Part shown: positions 47,482 to 60,356 of the stretch, piece by piece
Layout of the letters: every line of letters starts with the position of its first letter
Position numbering within the stretch: the stretch's first letter is position 1
NCBI GenBank assembly: GCA_002943765.1
Contig: PQWQ01000003.1
Coordinates: 3,967,501-4,031,500 of the forward strand
Origin: Psoroptes ovis
Taxonomy: Eukaryota > Arthropoda > Arachnida > Sarcoptiformes > Psoroptidae
Reading direction: 5' to 3'
Length of the DNA stretch: 64,000 bases
The notes under the pieces: generated by a model
The model's database searches: none
Told to the model about the DNA's origin: nothing
Seen by the model: only the letters and a program-made list of their open reading frames with translations
Position numbers and translations under genes: made by a program

Positions 47482-48215
47482 ATGGTCAAATTAATCTTGA
47501 TCGCTGCTTGTGTAGCATTCGTTGCTGTATCAACAGCCGATCCAGGTAAGTTTTTTCGAATTTAATCATGATTGAATTATACCAATAACACATTTTACAT
47601 TTCACAGTACACTATGATAAAATTACCGATGAAATAAACAAAGCTGTTGATCAAGCAATTGAAGCCATTGAACAGAAACCAGAATTCGATCCAATGTCGG
47701 TACCGGATCATGAAAAAAAATTCCGTCGAAAAGTTGGTCCAATTGAATTTAAAGGAGAATTGAATATGCGAAACATTAAATTACGTGGATTGAAAGATAT
47801 GAAACGTATCGGTGATGCAAGTGTTATCAATGAAAACGGTGTCATCAAAGCACATTTAATTGTCGGTGTTCATAATGCTGATGTTTCAATGGATTATGAT
47901 TTTGAATTTAAATTAGGTAAACTTCACCCGAACACTCACGTTATTTCGGATATTCAAGATTTTGAAATTGAAATTTCACTCGATGTTGATGATGATGGAA
48001 AAATGACATTGACCGATTTTGAAGTACGAAAATTCGCTAACGTTGTCAACCACATTAATGGTCTTTCGATTTTAAATCCAGTATTTGATGTGTTGTCCAA
48101 AGTATTGATCAACATATTTCAAGGTCCAATGCGTTCATATATGACCAAAGTTTTAGGACCAGCATTTAGAAATGTATTGGAAAATAATTCATCATCATTA
48201 TCATTTTATTATTGA
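47482..48215 (+). CDS. Group 7 mite allergen-like secreted protein
   Basis: Two exons (47482-47545 and 47608-48215) join in phase to give 223 residues. A signal peptide (MVKLILIAACVAFVAVSTA) is followed by the mature start DPVHYDKITDEI, exactly the layout of mite group 7 allergens. Conserved blocks include GELNMRNI, LRGLKDMKR, LHPNTHVISDIQDFE and FANVVNHINGLSIL. Known group 7 structures are elongated super-roll folds like the LBP/BPI lipid-binding domain, and a role in binding lipid ligands has been proposed. This copy differs at many positions from the Dermatophagoides proteins I know and ends in an extra Ser/Tyr-rich tail (NNSSSLSFYY). It could be the species orthologue or a diverged paralogue. 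A strong TATA box suggests high, regulated expression. Confidence 0.93.
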
Positions 48216-48812
48216 TTTGTATGACCCTTTACAAACCTATAATCCCACAAATACTTCATATTTATATCAATTATTACAAAACAATTAAGTTTATTTAACA
48301 AAATTCATTTATTTCATTTATTTGCTTTGGCCACAATTCAAAATTCAGTTTCATTTCAAATTTTAAAAAATTATAATACAAAATATATTGAGATAAGGTA
48401 TATATCGAAGAAGAGAAGAAAAATTATTATCAAATAAACAAAATTTAAGACAGGAGAAATATCCAGAATTTGAGAAATACAAAATTCAAATACAAAAAAA
48501 AAAAAATATTTTCATTTAAAAAAATATATATGGCATCAAATCATTGATGAATCAATACAATACCACGATCACCATTGAATGATTTGGGCACAATCTGTTT
48601 GATATCATACACATGAAAAAAAATAGATCAAGAATAATAAACAAAAAAAGGAATAATAATATTCAAGGAATTCAGTCATTGTTGCGTCACATTGGATAAT
48701 TGGTTGGTTGTTGATTGATTGATTGATGATTAATCGATTGATTGATTAGCTTGAGCAAATCATTTTTTGAAATATTAAAAGTAATTTCACAGACAAAAAT
48801 AAGAGTATTTTC
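48216..48812. other. Convergent 3' regions of group 7 gene and formin
   Basis: AT-rich, with an A run near 48496 and no open frames of interest. It should hold both 3' untranslated regions. Confidence 0.5.
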
Positions 48813-51800
48813 TTAAACATTTTCTTGAATTTCACTCGAAGTCATGGCCGTGTTGGCTTGACGTCTTCGTTGACTTCTTCGTACAGCATCTGCACGTCTG
48901 AATGGTTCATTTTTAAGGCCTAAATCAAAGAAATTGTAAGAAATTATTAAGTAAATTGATTTCGAATGATAATTGGAATAAAATATGAATATTTACCAGA
49001 AAGTATATCTTCCAATGCACCATTATAAACTTCATCTTGTTTCAGCAGACGTTTTTCTTTTACTTTCTGCGAATCACTTGTTGCCGATTGTTGTTGACCA
49101 TTATGCGAATCATTGTTTGATTGACCATTCGGTTGTCCTTGTTGTTGCTGCTGTTGTTGTTGTTGTAACATTCGTTGCTGTTGTTTAGCCAGTATTTGTT
49201 GCCGCAATTCTTCTTCAATTCGTTTACGTTGTGCCATCAAATTATCTAGCTGACATTGTTTGAAATTTTTTAGGAAACGTACAAATGTTCCAAACAGTTG
49301 ATTCGATGATTCCAACATTTTTGGATTTTCACCAAAATATTCAACACATTCATTGTATTGTTGTTGTGTTTTACGTAATTCATCTTTCAAGTTCGTAACT
49401 TCTGGCCCTTTATGTTGAATAAATTGTTGTAGAATTTTCGTAGCTGGACTCGATGCAAGACCACCTTGATTTCTTAGTTGTAATTCATTACGACATAGTT
49501 CCATTCCTTTTTCAATTTCAAAAACTTCAGCAACACAAGTTTCAAGCGATACGGATGTTGCTTTTTCAATTGTTTGCAACAAATGATCAAAATCATATGG
49601 CATTCGAATATTTTCCAGCACATTAGCATCCGAATTTCCACCCGCTAATTGATGTTGTGATCGATTACTGATTAATAATGGTCTTATTGCTAAAGCAGTG
49701 GCCAATACTTCTGATTTACTTGGTCCCGAATGATTACCACCAGGTTTTTCTTTAGCCATTATCACATCAACTAAATAATGTAACAGGGATCGTGAACGAT
49801 CAATCGATGATTTTGTTTCAGTAATCAAATCAAGTGTTTGCAGTTTGAAACCATATGCTGGTGCTGTGGCCAAAGTTCGGGTTGAGCAATTAAGATAATT
49901 ACCAAATACAAGTATATATTCAAGTATTTCTCGTACACCGGGTGATGACCGTATAGCAATGGCTGCATCACGTATTGATTGTATTCGTTGTAAATATTGC
50001 GTTATGATTGTCATCGTTGATTCATTACCATTTTGTTTTTGATTAAAAGCTGAAGGTGAATCAACAGGCATATTAATATTGTTCATATAGAACATTATTC
50101 GCAATTTTGGTTCTAATCGTTCTACTTTAGACATTTGTAGCAGGAATTTATCTACATCATTCATTTCATCGATTGATCGACCTTGTCGTTCATATTCACG
50201 ATATGATTTCATTTCTTCTGGTTGCGGTATCATACGCAACAATACTTCAGTGTAATCCATCGATAATGTATTTGTATCAAATGAATGTATAGCTTTCACT
50301 ACTGTTTCAGTATCGAGATCAATTTTACGCATTGAAATGGCCATATTTCGGAGCCTATTATGTTGTAGCAGGGATACTTTTTCTGGCACTTTAAACCGCT
50401 GTGCACCAGTATTGCTACCACCACCGATTCCGTTTGCCATAGCTGATGAATCACGTTGGTCTTGACCGATCATGCCACCTTTTTTACCACCGAAAGATTT
50501 AATTCCTAGCTTAAATTGTTCTTCGAAATCATCAAAATTGATTGTTTTGAGTATATTTTCTTCATCATGGAAATCATTAAAAATGGTTCCTTTGACTTGA
50601 TTAGGCTTCAAAGGTACCCAATTGAATGTCGGCAATTTATATTTAGTTTGATACGTTCGTTTCAAAGTCATCAACATATGAGAATCATTTGCATTCGATG
50701 CGAGAGCACCAGAAGCCATTGGTGGTGGAGGCGGTGGCGGAACCATACTTAATGATGGAGGTGGCGGCGGAGGAGGAGGTGGAGGAGGGGGCGGTGGTGG
50801 TGGTGGAGCTGGTGCTGCTGTAGACTTGGGACTTGGAGGCACTACAGACGGTGATGATGATGTTGTTGTGGATGAAAATGTGGAACCGGTAGTATTATTG
50901 GTATTATTATCACTGTTGACTAGGTTTGAATCAGCACCACCACCACCACCACCACTACTGGTGGACATACGTTTCAATTCATTGATACGTGATTCTAATA
51001 ATGATTCACGACGTTTAGATTCTTCTAGCTCGGAAACAGATTGTTTTAGCCTACATAATTCTTCATTTAATCTTTGATTCATTTCAGCAAGATTAGCTCG
51101 ATCTTGATCAATCGAATCATAAGCATGCTTGAGTTCATGAAATTTAGATTCCCAATCACGTTCAGCTTCATGTGCGTTGGCTACTTGTTGTATCAATTGC
51201 TGACATTGTTCTAATGCTACATTCTTCTGCTCGGCATCTTCCATCAATGCAGCAACATCAAATACATTATCAAGATATGCTTGTATTTGTACCAGTAAAT
51301 CTTCTGATTCCATATTGCGTAATTTATTTTCCAAATAATCATCTAAACCAAGTTGCGTGAATTCATATTGTAAATAAACACGAAAATTCATATCTTCAAC
51401 CGAATGTACAATAATGTTGATGAATTGCATACAAGCGACCATGAAATCAATGTTAAAATGTTCATAATTCATAAAATAATGCATTAATGTTTGAAATCGC
51501 CGCTTTTCACCAATTTCTTCTTTAAAATTATCGAATGCAGCTAATATCATTTGATGGCCACCTTTTACCAAACAAATGGCAGCCAATAATTCCAAGACTA
51601 ATGATTTGGTTCTCAATGATTTATGTGTCATTGAAAGTGCAATACAATTGATTGCCGATTTGTGTTCCATCACCAGATTAAAACCGAATTTATTATTCAT
51701 TATGGCACGCATACACATAATGCACACATGTACATCGTCACCAACTTGACCTAGCTTGACTTTAGTTGAATGTTGTCGAAAAAATAAAAATGATGGCCTC

Positions 51801-52796
51801 CGTTGTAGAGTGTATTGTTGACCATTAATCGAACCATTCGATGGATTAGTACTGTTTGTTGATGATGGAAAACTTTCTTGACTTGAATCAAGATTAGCTG
51901 TTGATGTATTATTGTAGTGAGTAATATTTGATCCATAATTAATATTGCAACTATTATTGATTCCTGTACCGGTATTATTATTATTAGCGTTATGATATTC
52001 AAGCCATTGTTCTTGTTTTTGTGTTTGTAAACGAAATTTAAGATATTCAATCAGAATATCTAAACCATGATTATTTTCCGACAGAAAATCACGAACCCAT
52101 TCAATTGAATTTGTTCGAAGAGATATTTCAAGATCACGTAATACTTGTGTTGATGTAACACCACCTAATTGACGAATTTTTTTCGAACTTTTCGATGCTT
52201 TTGGATCTAGATATGTTTTCAGCTTGTCTAAATAATCTTGAGGTGATTGACGAGCCGTTATTTTTCCTTGATCACGTATCAACTCCCATTTACGTTCGTC
52301 ATCATAACCACGTAATAATTTTGCTTTGTCCGGTGGTAAATCCATCGATGTGAGTACTGAAAGAACCAAAACCATGATTATCATTTGAATTTTTAAAAAA
52401 CCAAACCCTACCTTTTTGAAATCTACGTTCCAATTCATTTTTTTCTGGACGTTCAATATCACTTGCCGATATTAACATGGTTGATGGCTGATAATTTGAA
52501 TGATAATCAAGACTAATACCTTTATTTAATTTATTGCTATTACGTTGTTTTGATATTGGTGAACCAATGGTTTTCAATGATTTCGATTTAGCTGGTGATG
52601 ATAATGATGATTGATTAAATGATATTGATGATGGTGATATACCGTTATACATTGCTGTTGTTGGTGTCGATGCAGCCGATTCACTTTTCATTTTCATTGA
52701 TCGATTTAAAATGTCATCATCATCATCATCATCAGCATTATCATTATTACAACTACTATGTATATCATTCAATGAGGACGATAAACGTCCGCCCAT
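48813..52796 (-). CDS. Formin-like protein (FMNL/Frl type)
   Basis: Three exons (52796-52412, 52356-48997, 48919-48813) join in phase to give 1,283 residues. Formins nucleate and elongate unbranched actin; the FMNL class is gated by Cdc42/Rac. MGGRLS at the start fits N-myristoylation, as in vertebrate FMNLs. Next come an acidic and Ser-rich region, the GBD/FH3 region from about 129 (VLTSMDLPPDKAKLL; LEISLRTNSIEWVRDFL), a coiled coil (about 500-590), a proline-only FH1 (about 644-675) and an FH2 domain (about 698-1178) with GNYLN at 947. A poly-Gln run follows at about 1190. The C terminus (RRADAVRRSQRRRQ) is a basic, DAD-like autoinhibitory tail. Within FH2 there is an approximately 40-residue low-complexity insertion at about 1001-1042. 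The first intron is only 55 bases. Confidence 0.92.
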
Positions 52797-55553
52797 CGTT
52801 TAATAATCGTAATTGATTTACAAACAAAATATGTTTTGATTTTTGAAAGATTTATTTGATATTTGTTTCATTAAATGAATTTAAGTATTAAATGTCTTCA
52901 TCGATAATTTTGTTTTCTTTAAAAATTTTGAATGTCAATCTATTCAAATCATTTGATTTGATAATTCATTACCATTTATCATCACATAGGATAAGCATCA
53001 TAGCGTGCGATTATCAAGGATCTATTTGAGAAATTTAAATTGAAAAGCAAAAAATTAATTAGAACAGTTGAAAAACACATAAACACAAATGAGAAATATG
53101 AATAATTAAAACAGAAAATAATTAAAAAATTAAGAAAATAATTGAAAAAATAATTAAAATCAAATGACATCTCTCACTCACTCATTAATTTTTCAAATTT
53201 TCCAAAATGAAAAATTATAAAATTAATAAATTTTATTACTCAAACGATAAATAATAAACACCTTAGTGAATTGAAGCATCAAAAGTAAAGTAATAATTTG
53301 AGAAATCGATTTAAATCATTGAATTAAGTTACAGAGTTAATGGTTCATTCACAAAAAATGCTTGTCAATGTGGGTGGTTGGCTTGTTTACTGTTTGTTTG
53401 TACATAGTTAATCGACGAAAGGTACGGAAATTTAATTCAAATCAAATCTAATTCAACTCTATTGAAATTGAAATTAAATCAAAATATTGTACAATTTAAA
53501 TCGGAATTAATGTTTTTAATTCAAAGAAAATGAATCATCACATTGGATTCAATCAAAAAAAAAAATATTACAGGTTTCATTGTCAATTTCACCAATGTAA
53601 ACATCTGCACATCTGCAAACATACAAAACACACATATATTACACCAACACAGCACAATCAAATACACACACACCAACATGCACTTATCACGTTAATATTC
53701 ACTTGTTTAATTCAATTCAATTCAAAATCAACAAATGAATTTCAACCATGTTTTGTAAAACCTTGAAAATTTGTAAATTTTTGATTGATGAGTTGATGAA
53801 TTGATTGATGGGTGGTTAGATGGTTGGATGAATGATTTGATGATTGAATAATTCATTTAAATGACAGTAATTCACCGTGAGTAATTAAATTTTGAAATTT
53901 TAAATTGAAATTTGATTGAAATCAGTTAAGATCGAGTTATCACTATGAGGAAATAATTAAGGAAATTACAACCAGTATTGATGTATTTAAGAGACGATTT
54001 AAGACATTATATAATTCAATACATGCAACAACTCTTTGAAAACTAAATTAAATCAAAACAAATTGAAATTTGTTTTGATTTCAATTTAGGATCGATTGCT
54101 GCTTATTATCTTATTTGTTTAATCGTGTAACCAACAACATTTGACTCTTTTTCCATTTAATATTGACAGCCGTATTTAGCTGTCAATACACACGCAAGGA
54201 ACCCGGCGGCAAGATGCACCAAGTGTAATAATCATTGAATGATCAGTAATTTTGAAGGAAAAAATTTTGAAAAAAACTCCCTAAATAAACAAGTGACTTA
54301 CATTGAAAGGAATGATTTCTTATTTCTTTACGAAAAGGAATGATGATAAACACTTGATAATTTCCTCATAGATTTCTGTGTTTATTTTTCATTTATTTCT
54401 TATTATTTATTTATCTGCGATGATAATATCAAAGCTATATTCATAGGATCATAAATGATTGAATAAATCAGATGGATGGATGGCTGAATTGGTCATAAAC
54501 AATTCAAAATATAGAATGATTGACAATTGTCGTGTATGCAAATGTTGACAAAATTCAAATTAATCAATCGATCGATCGATAAATGTGATTGAATGATAAT
54601 GAAAAATTATGAATATTCAAATAAACATTTATTCAAATAAACAGTTTTGAAGCATAGAAAATAGGAAAAACAAACGAAAATCGAAATAATCAGGCAACAT
54701 GCCAACGCCTTGAAAATGTTCATTTCATTTTTGCGTATCTTTGTTTTGTTTTCATTTTGATTCATCCCCCTATCCATCCACCGCCACCACCACCACCATG
54801 ACCATCACAACTTTACCCATATTTTTTTAAAAATTCAAAAAAAACATTTTGCCCCCTTTTAAATTGTGTACATGTTGTTGTTGTTGTTGTTGATGTTTGT
54901 TTATGTTTTTTCCTCCTACTATTCGACTGACCACTACCATTTTGATTCCTTTTTTATTCGATCTGAATTTTCTTGACCACTACCTGTTTCATTCATGAAT
55001 TTATTTTGACCAATCAATGAATAGTAGTTGTAGGGGTGGTAGCAGCAAAGAAAAATGTGATATTCAAATACACCAAGTGTGCCATCTATCGGCGCAGAAT
55101 GGAAATAAAATTTAAATTTCCAAGAGAATTTAAAGTCTTTAGCATTATTTTGGTTCTGGTTAAAATATTTATGACTGTCTCTGTGTGTGAATATGTTCAT
55201 TTTTTTCCTGGTTACTTCAGAAATCGTTAAATGGGTAAACACATGTCTGCTTTCTTATAGCAATGCATTTTTGACATTAAAGGGAAAACGAAAATACCGC
55301 GCAAAACCAGCCCAATTACACACATGTAAATACATACAGACCAATAATGATCATTATATTTACCATGGTGCAACCAATGGTAAATCCAAATGGCAAAATG
55401 AAGAAAAGAAAAAATGTTTACACATTAATTTGTTCGACACTTGTTTCATGTCTGCATGATATTTGTTGCTTGAATATCTATTTTTATCGATCAACATTCA
55501 CTATCGCAGTGATCGCTTGTTGACCTTTTATTGATTTTTTGATTATCATTATT
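52797..55553. other. Spacer upstream of formin and hypothetical gene
   Basis: AT-rich DNA with scattered short open frames of no coding character. The left part should contain the formin promoter. A TGCCATCTATCGGCG motif lies near 55080. Nothing else can be supported. Confidence 0.5.
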
Positions 55554-56150
55554 ATGATTGATGCATCATTAAAGTCTATTGAAAATATGGATAATAAATC
55601 GACTGATAATAATAATAATAATAATAACAATGATAAAGATAATACAAAGAAAAAATCGCGAATGAATCAAGAAAGAACATCATGGCCATTGCCAAGATCA
55701 TTTTTTTCACATTTTCGTTATTTTCGTCAAGGCCCGAAACCATGGATAATTATTTGTGATGATTGTAAAAAAAATTATAACATAATCAAACATGTACGAC
55801 GGCGATCTACAACCGAATTCGTAAAAAATCATGGCATACGAATGAAACATTCATTATCATTGTCAAACGATTCAACAACAATCGATTCAAATAATAATAT
55901 TAATAATGATCGAATTGAAAAAATTAAATGGAAAATTCAAGAACGATCATCGCTGAAACAATTACCATTGAAAAAACGATTTAGTTTTAATTTTCGTTCA
56001 ATTACTAAATATTATGGTAGTAATAATGATAATAATAATGGTTCATCAGTCATTTCACATGGTGGTGTTAGCATGATTAATAATTCAAAATCAAACCATA
56101 ATCATAATGCTAATCATAATCAAACAATCGAAGTGATAACCATTGATTGA
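55554..56150 (+). CDS. Hypothetical basic, Asn-rich protein
   Basis: A single open frame of 198 residues starts at the ATG at 55554; an in-frame extension further upstream would need a non-ATG start. The ends are Asn/Asp/His-rich low complexity. The centre is more ordered: SWPLPRSFFSHFRYFRQG, then KPWIIICDDCKK with a CxxC pair, and a basic segment (LKQLPLKKRFSFNFRSITKY). No signal peptide or membrane helix is present. No family is recognised. It lies 252 bases upstream of the alpha-mannosidase on the same strand. It may be a lineage-specific gene or one exon of a larger gene. Confidence 0.45.
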   Translation: MIDASLKSIENMDNKSTDNNNNNNNNDKDNTKKKSRMNQERTSWPLPRSFFSHFRYFRQGPKPWIIICDDCKKNYNIIKHVRRRSTTEFVKNHGIRMKHSLSLSNDSTTIDSNNNINNDRIEKIKWKIQERSSLKQLPLKKRFSFNFRSITKYYGSNNDNNNGSSVISHGGVSMINNSKSNHNHNANHNQTIEVITID

Positions 56151-56402
56151 TTGATTGGTCGATTGATTGATTCATATGATTGATTGATTAATATATCAGC
56201 AATTTTTCTTTATCATTTCTGCGATTATCATTTTATTATTTCTTTCTGCTTTGATTATTAATTGTCAAATGTGTTTTTGTGTACATAAATAATGAATAAA
56301 TAACTGCCACCCAAATACGCATCGTTCATCATTATTCATTTGTCATTTTTCATTGTGTTCTTTTGATTGATTGATTAATCAATAAAATAATTTTGTTTTT
56401 AA

Positions 56403-59400
56403 ATGAAAACTTCAATCCTAATATCATGGTCAATTTTGATTTTGACTACATCGAACCTATTGAATGCTATTCGAATTGATTTAGAAGAAAATTTACCGAA
56501 TAAATGCAATTTTGATAAATGTCCCCGAGAATGTTGGGAAAAGAAAAAATTAATCGTTCATCTTGTACCACATACACATGATGATGTTGGTTGGTTGAAA
56601 ACGGTTGATCAATATTATTATGGTACAAAACAATGGATCCAAAATGCTGGTGTTCAATATATTTTGGATACGGTTGTTGATGAATTGATTCATAATAAAC
56701 AGCGGAAATTTATTTATGTTGAAACAGCATTCTTTTGGAAATGGTGGCAAGAACAAGATGAACAAATGCGTTCGATTGTTAAAGAATTAGTTCGTACTGG
56801 TAAGTATTGATTTCAGTTCACAATTCAATCTGAAATGAATTTGATCGATTGATTGATTCGGTTGAAAGGTCAATTGGAATTCATAAATGGTGGATGGTCT
56901 ATGCCTGATGAAGCGACCACTCATTATCAATCATTAATTGATCAATCTACATGGGGATTACGTCGTCTCAACGATACATTTGGCCATTGTGGAAGACCAA
57001 GAGTCACTTGGCAAATTGATCCATTTGGTCATTCACGTGAATTAGCAAGTCTTTACGCCCAAATGGGTTATGATGCTGTGTATTTCGCCCGTGAAGATTA
57101 TCAAGATCGTGAATTTCGTGAAATGCATCGTACTCTGGAACATGTTTGGCATGGTTCAGATGAACTTGGTGATAAGGCCAACATATTTGCCGGTATGATG
57201 CAAATGGGTTATGGTCCACCGAAAGGATTAGATTGGGATTTGGTCGGAGGTCAAGATGATCCGATTGTTGATAATGTCAATTCCGAAGAATACAATGTAC
57301 CTGAAATTATTGGCAAATTCCGAATGTTGGCTAAGAAATATTCATATTATTATGCAACTAATCATATTATGTTTCCGATGGGCACCGATTTCAATTATCA
57401 ATCAGCTCATCAATGGTATAAAAATATGGACAAATTAATTCAAATCATTAACAACCAGAATTCAAATATTCGTGTAGTATATTCGACACCATCATGTTAT
57501 ACAAAAGCATTATGGAATACGAATCGTACATGGACAACGAAACATGATGATTATTTTCCATATGCATCCGATCCACATGCATATTGGACTGGTTATTATA
57601 CATCGAGACCTGCATTGAAACGAATGGAAAGAGTTGGAAATAATTGGCTTCAAGCATGTAAACAATTGGATGCATTAGTTGATAATCAGGGACGATTTGA
57701 TTCGAATATTACGCAGCTACGTGAAGCGATGGGAGTAATGCAGCATCATGATGCTGTTGCAGGTTTGTTTCATTGATTATTAATTGAAAATTCGATTAAT
57801 TGATTGTTGTGTTTTGACACAGGAACTGAAAAGCAACATGTGGCAAATGATTATGCTCGAATGCTTCATTCAGCAATCGTACAATGTCAAAGTGTTATCC
57901 GCGAAAGTTTCACTAAATTAGCCAAAAATTTAGGCCGACAATTCTATTCGAACACTCAAGGACCATTGGAATTTTGTAACAATTTAAATATTAGCTCATG
58001 CCAATTGACTGAAAGTGGTAATAGTTTCATCTTAACAATCTATAATCCGTTGGCACATGAATTGATCGGTCATCGAATTCGTTTGCCTGTGAATGATAAA
58101 TATTTTTATCAAGTATATGATAGCTATGGTCGATCAATACCTGCTGTATTAGTGCCAATACCTGATTGGATACATGATATACCTGAACGACCGAAAAGAC
58201 CAAATTCTAATCTTGAAATTGTTTTTAAAGTGAATTTACAAGGATTAGACATTCAAACATTTACGATACGATCCTCTTTGAAGATGGCAAGCGATTCCGC
58301 TCTATTATTACAAGCACAATCAATTTCGGACCCAATAACATTAAAAGGATATGATATGAATTTAATTTTCGATGAGATTGGACAAGTCTCGGGTTTTGTT
58401 AGGGACATTGATCAAACAACAACATTGAAAAATAATTTCCGTTATTATGAAAGTGCTGCTGGTGACAATCTGGTTCGAACTAATCGTTCAAGTGGTGCAT
58501 ACATATTTCGACCACGAGAACAAAAAACTAAATCCTATGGACACATAGTCGAAGCTTTACTGTATAATGATACTCTATTCGGTATTGTACAAGAAGTTCA
58601 TCAACGATTCGATTCAAATGTTGGACAAATTATACGTATGACAACGGATAGTAAATATGCCGAATTTGATTTTGTAGTTGGACCGATTTCTATCGCAGAT
58701 AATATTGGTAAAGAAATCGTGGTACAATATAATAGCACTCAAGTAACCGAAGGTAAATTTTTCACCGATTCAAATGGACGACAATTAATTGAACGTCAAT
58801 GGAATTATCGTCCAACATGGCCATATTCAATTGAAGAACCTATTGCTGGCAATTATTATCCAGTCAATTCTCGTATAGTTTTATTTGGTAGTTCTTATCC
58901 ATTCGCTGTATTAACTGATAGGTCTGAAGGTGGTACAAGTCCTCAAGATGGTATGATTGAATTAATGGTACATCGACGAATGCTACATGATGATGGTTTC
59001 GGTGTTGATGAAGCTTTGAATGAAACCGGTTACGATGGTAATGGTCTTGTTATCCGGTGTAGACATCGATTAATTCGATTCGATGATGAAGAAGTCACAC
59101 GAAGTTTGGCAAAAGAATTCCATCAAGAACCGATTATGGCATTTTCTCGAATCGATTCAATTGATGATAATCGTTTCAGTGTTGATCGTTACATATTGAA
59201 TCAATATTCATTACTTCAACAAGCATCATTACCAGATGGAATTCATTTGTTAACATTAGAACAATGGACATCGGATCGTTTGTTGATGCGTTTAGAAAAT
59301 TTTTCATCAAAAAATGGATCCGTAGAAATTGACATGCGAATATTGTTCAAAGCGTTCGCAATAATTGATTATGAAGAAATGACGTTGGCAGCAAATCAAC

Positions 59401-59582
59401 ATTTAGATCATATGATTAAAAATCGTTTACGTTTCAATTATTTATCGGAGAATAACAATCAATCGAATCGAATCATCGAGTCGAATTCATCGACCAAATC
59501 CAATTATAACAAGGATAAAATGATCATTTCGATTGCACCGATGGAAATTCGTACATTTCTAATACGAATTGCTCGTCGATAA
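56403..59582 (+). CDS. MAN2B1: Lysosomal alpha-mannosidase (GH38)
   Basis: Three exons (56403-56799, 56869-57762, 57823-59582) join in phase to give 1,016 residues, matching the family (human about 1,011). The enzyme removes alpha-linked mannose from N-glycans in lysosomes; in mites a related activity may also act in the gut. A signal peptide (ILISWSILILTTSNLLNA) is followed by the zinc site in HTHDDVGW (57-64, with His59 and Asp61), the catalytic nucleophile Asp183 in QIDPFGHSREL, DPHAYWTGYYTSRP, and the second zinc-site region MQHHDAVAGTEKQHV (423-437). Many NxS/T sites suit a lysosomal glycoprotein. The C-terminal beta domains are complete (HRRMLHDDGFGVDEALNE; APMEIRTFLIRI). A poly(A) signal is at 59658. 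Confidence 0.95.
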
Positions 59583-59657
59583 CGCAGATGGCGTTTATAA
59601 ATGTTGAAAAATATTTGAAAAATTTCAAAAAATTCAAATTCAAAATTTCCAGGAACA

Positions 59658-59663
59658 AATAAA
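59658..59663 (+). promoter_or_regulatory. Poly(A) signal of alpha-mannosidase
   Basis: AATAAA lies 76 bases past the stop codon. Confidence 0.5.
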
Positions 59664-59769
59664 TGTTCAATTTCGTTGAATCAAATCAAAAATCAAAATG
59701 AAAAACATCGAAAAATTCCCTCAAATTTAATTGATTGATGATTAGCTTGTCGTTTGAAAAACATTCACA

Positions 59770-59853
59770 TATTAGGCTGTCCGAAAAGTTCATACCGTTT
59801 AATCAATTCATTTGTTTCATGAAAATTGACCAAAACTTTATGGACAACCTAAT
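59770..59853 (-). repeat. Mariner-like MITE copy 11
   Basis: Orientation B copy, about 190 bases after the mannosidase stop codon. The ends are TTAGGCTGTCCGAAAAGTTC and ACTTTATGGACAACCTAAT, with TA flanks. The internal AGAGTTGCTCATG block is strongly altered. Confidence 0.8.
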
Positions 59854-60269
59854 ATTTCATTGCATTTCCTTAAGGAATTTTTAAAGAAATGTAAAATTTG
59901 ATGAGCAACAAGTGGTTGTTGTTCATTAATTCATTAATTATTATTAATTATGATTGTTTCGAATTCGTTTTGCTTGTTTGTTTTTACTTTGAAAGTCCAA
60001 TAAATGAATGAATGATCCATCAATGAATATGATGTTCATTAGAATTCATTTGTTTTTCAAATTTTCAAACTTTCAAAATGTTTTCAATCACGGCAAATCA
60101 ACAAATATTCAATTCAACAAATTTGCCATGCATCATCATCATCAGCTGATGATGATGATCATCAAGATGGTTCAGAATATATGTGTATGTTTGTTTGATT
60201 GAAAATGATTAATAATAAATCATGTGAAGATGCAATCACAAATATATATTCATTTCAATTGATTTATTT

Positions 60270-60356
60270 ATAAGGTTGTCCGAAAAGTTTTGGCCGATTT
60301 TAATGAGCAACTCTATTGTGATTAAGAGGCGAGAACTTTTCGGACTGAGCCTAATA
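60270..60356 (+). repeat. Mariner-like MITE copy 12
   Basis: Orientation A copy with the intact internal TGAGCAACTCTATTGTGATT block. The left end has lost two bases (ATAAGGTTGTCC) and the right end carries a small insertion (GGACTGAGCC). Confidence 0.8.

Noticed and set aside
52357..52462. Upstream extension of the formin second exon into the first intron
   Set aside because: The frame there is a chance extension. The spliced join from the 52796-52412 exon gives the conserved FMNL sequence directly.
53530..55459. Several short frames in the formin upstream spacer
   Set aside because: His/Thr-rich or hydrophobic chance frames without starts, partners or homology.
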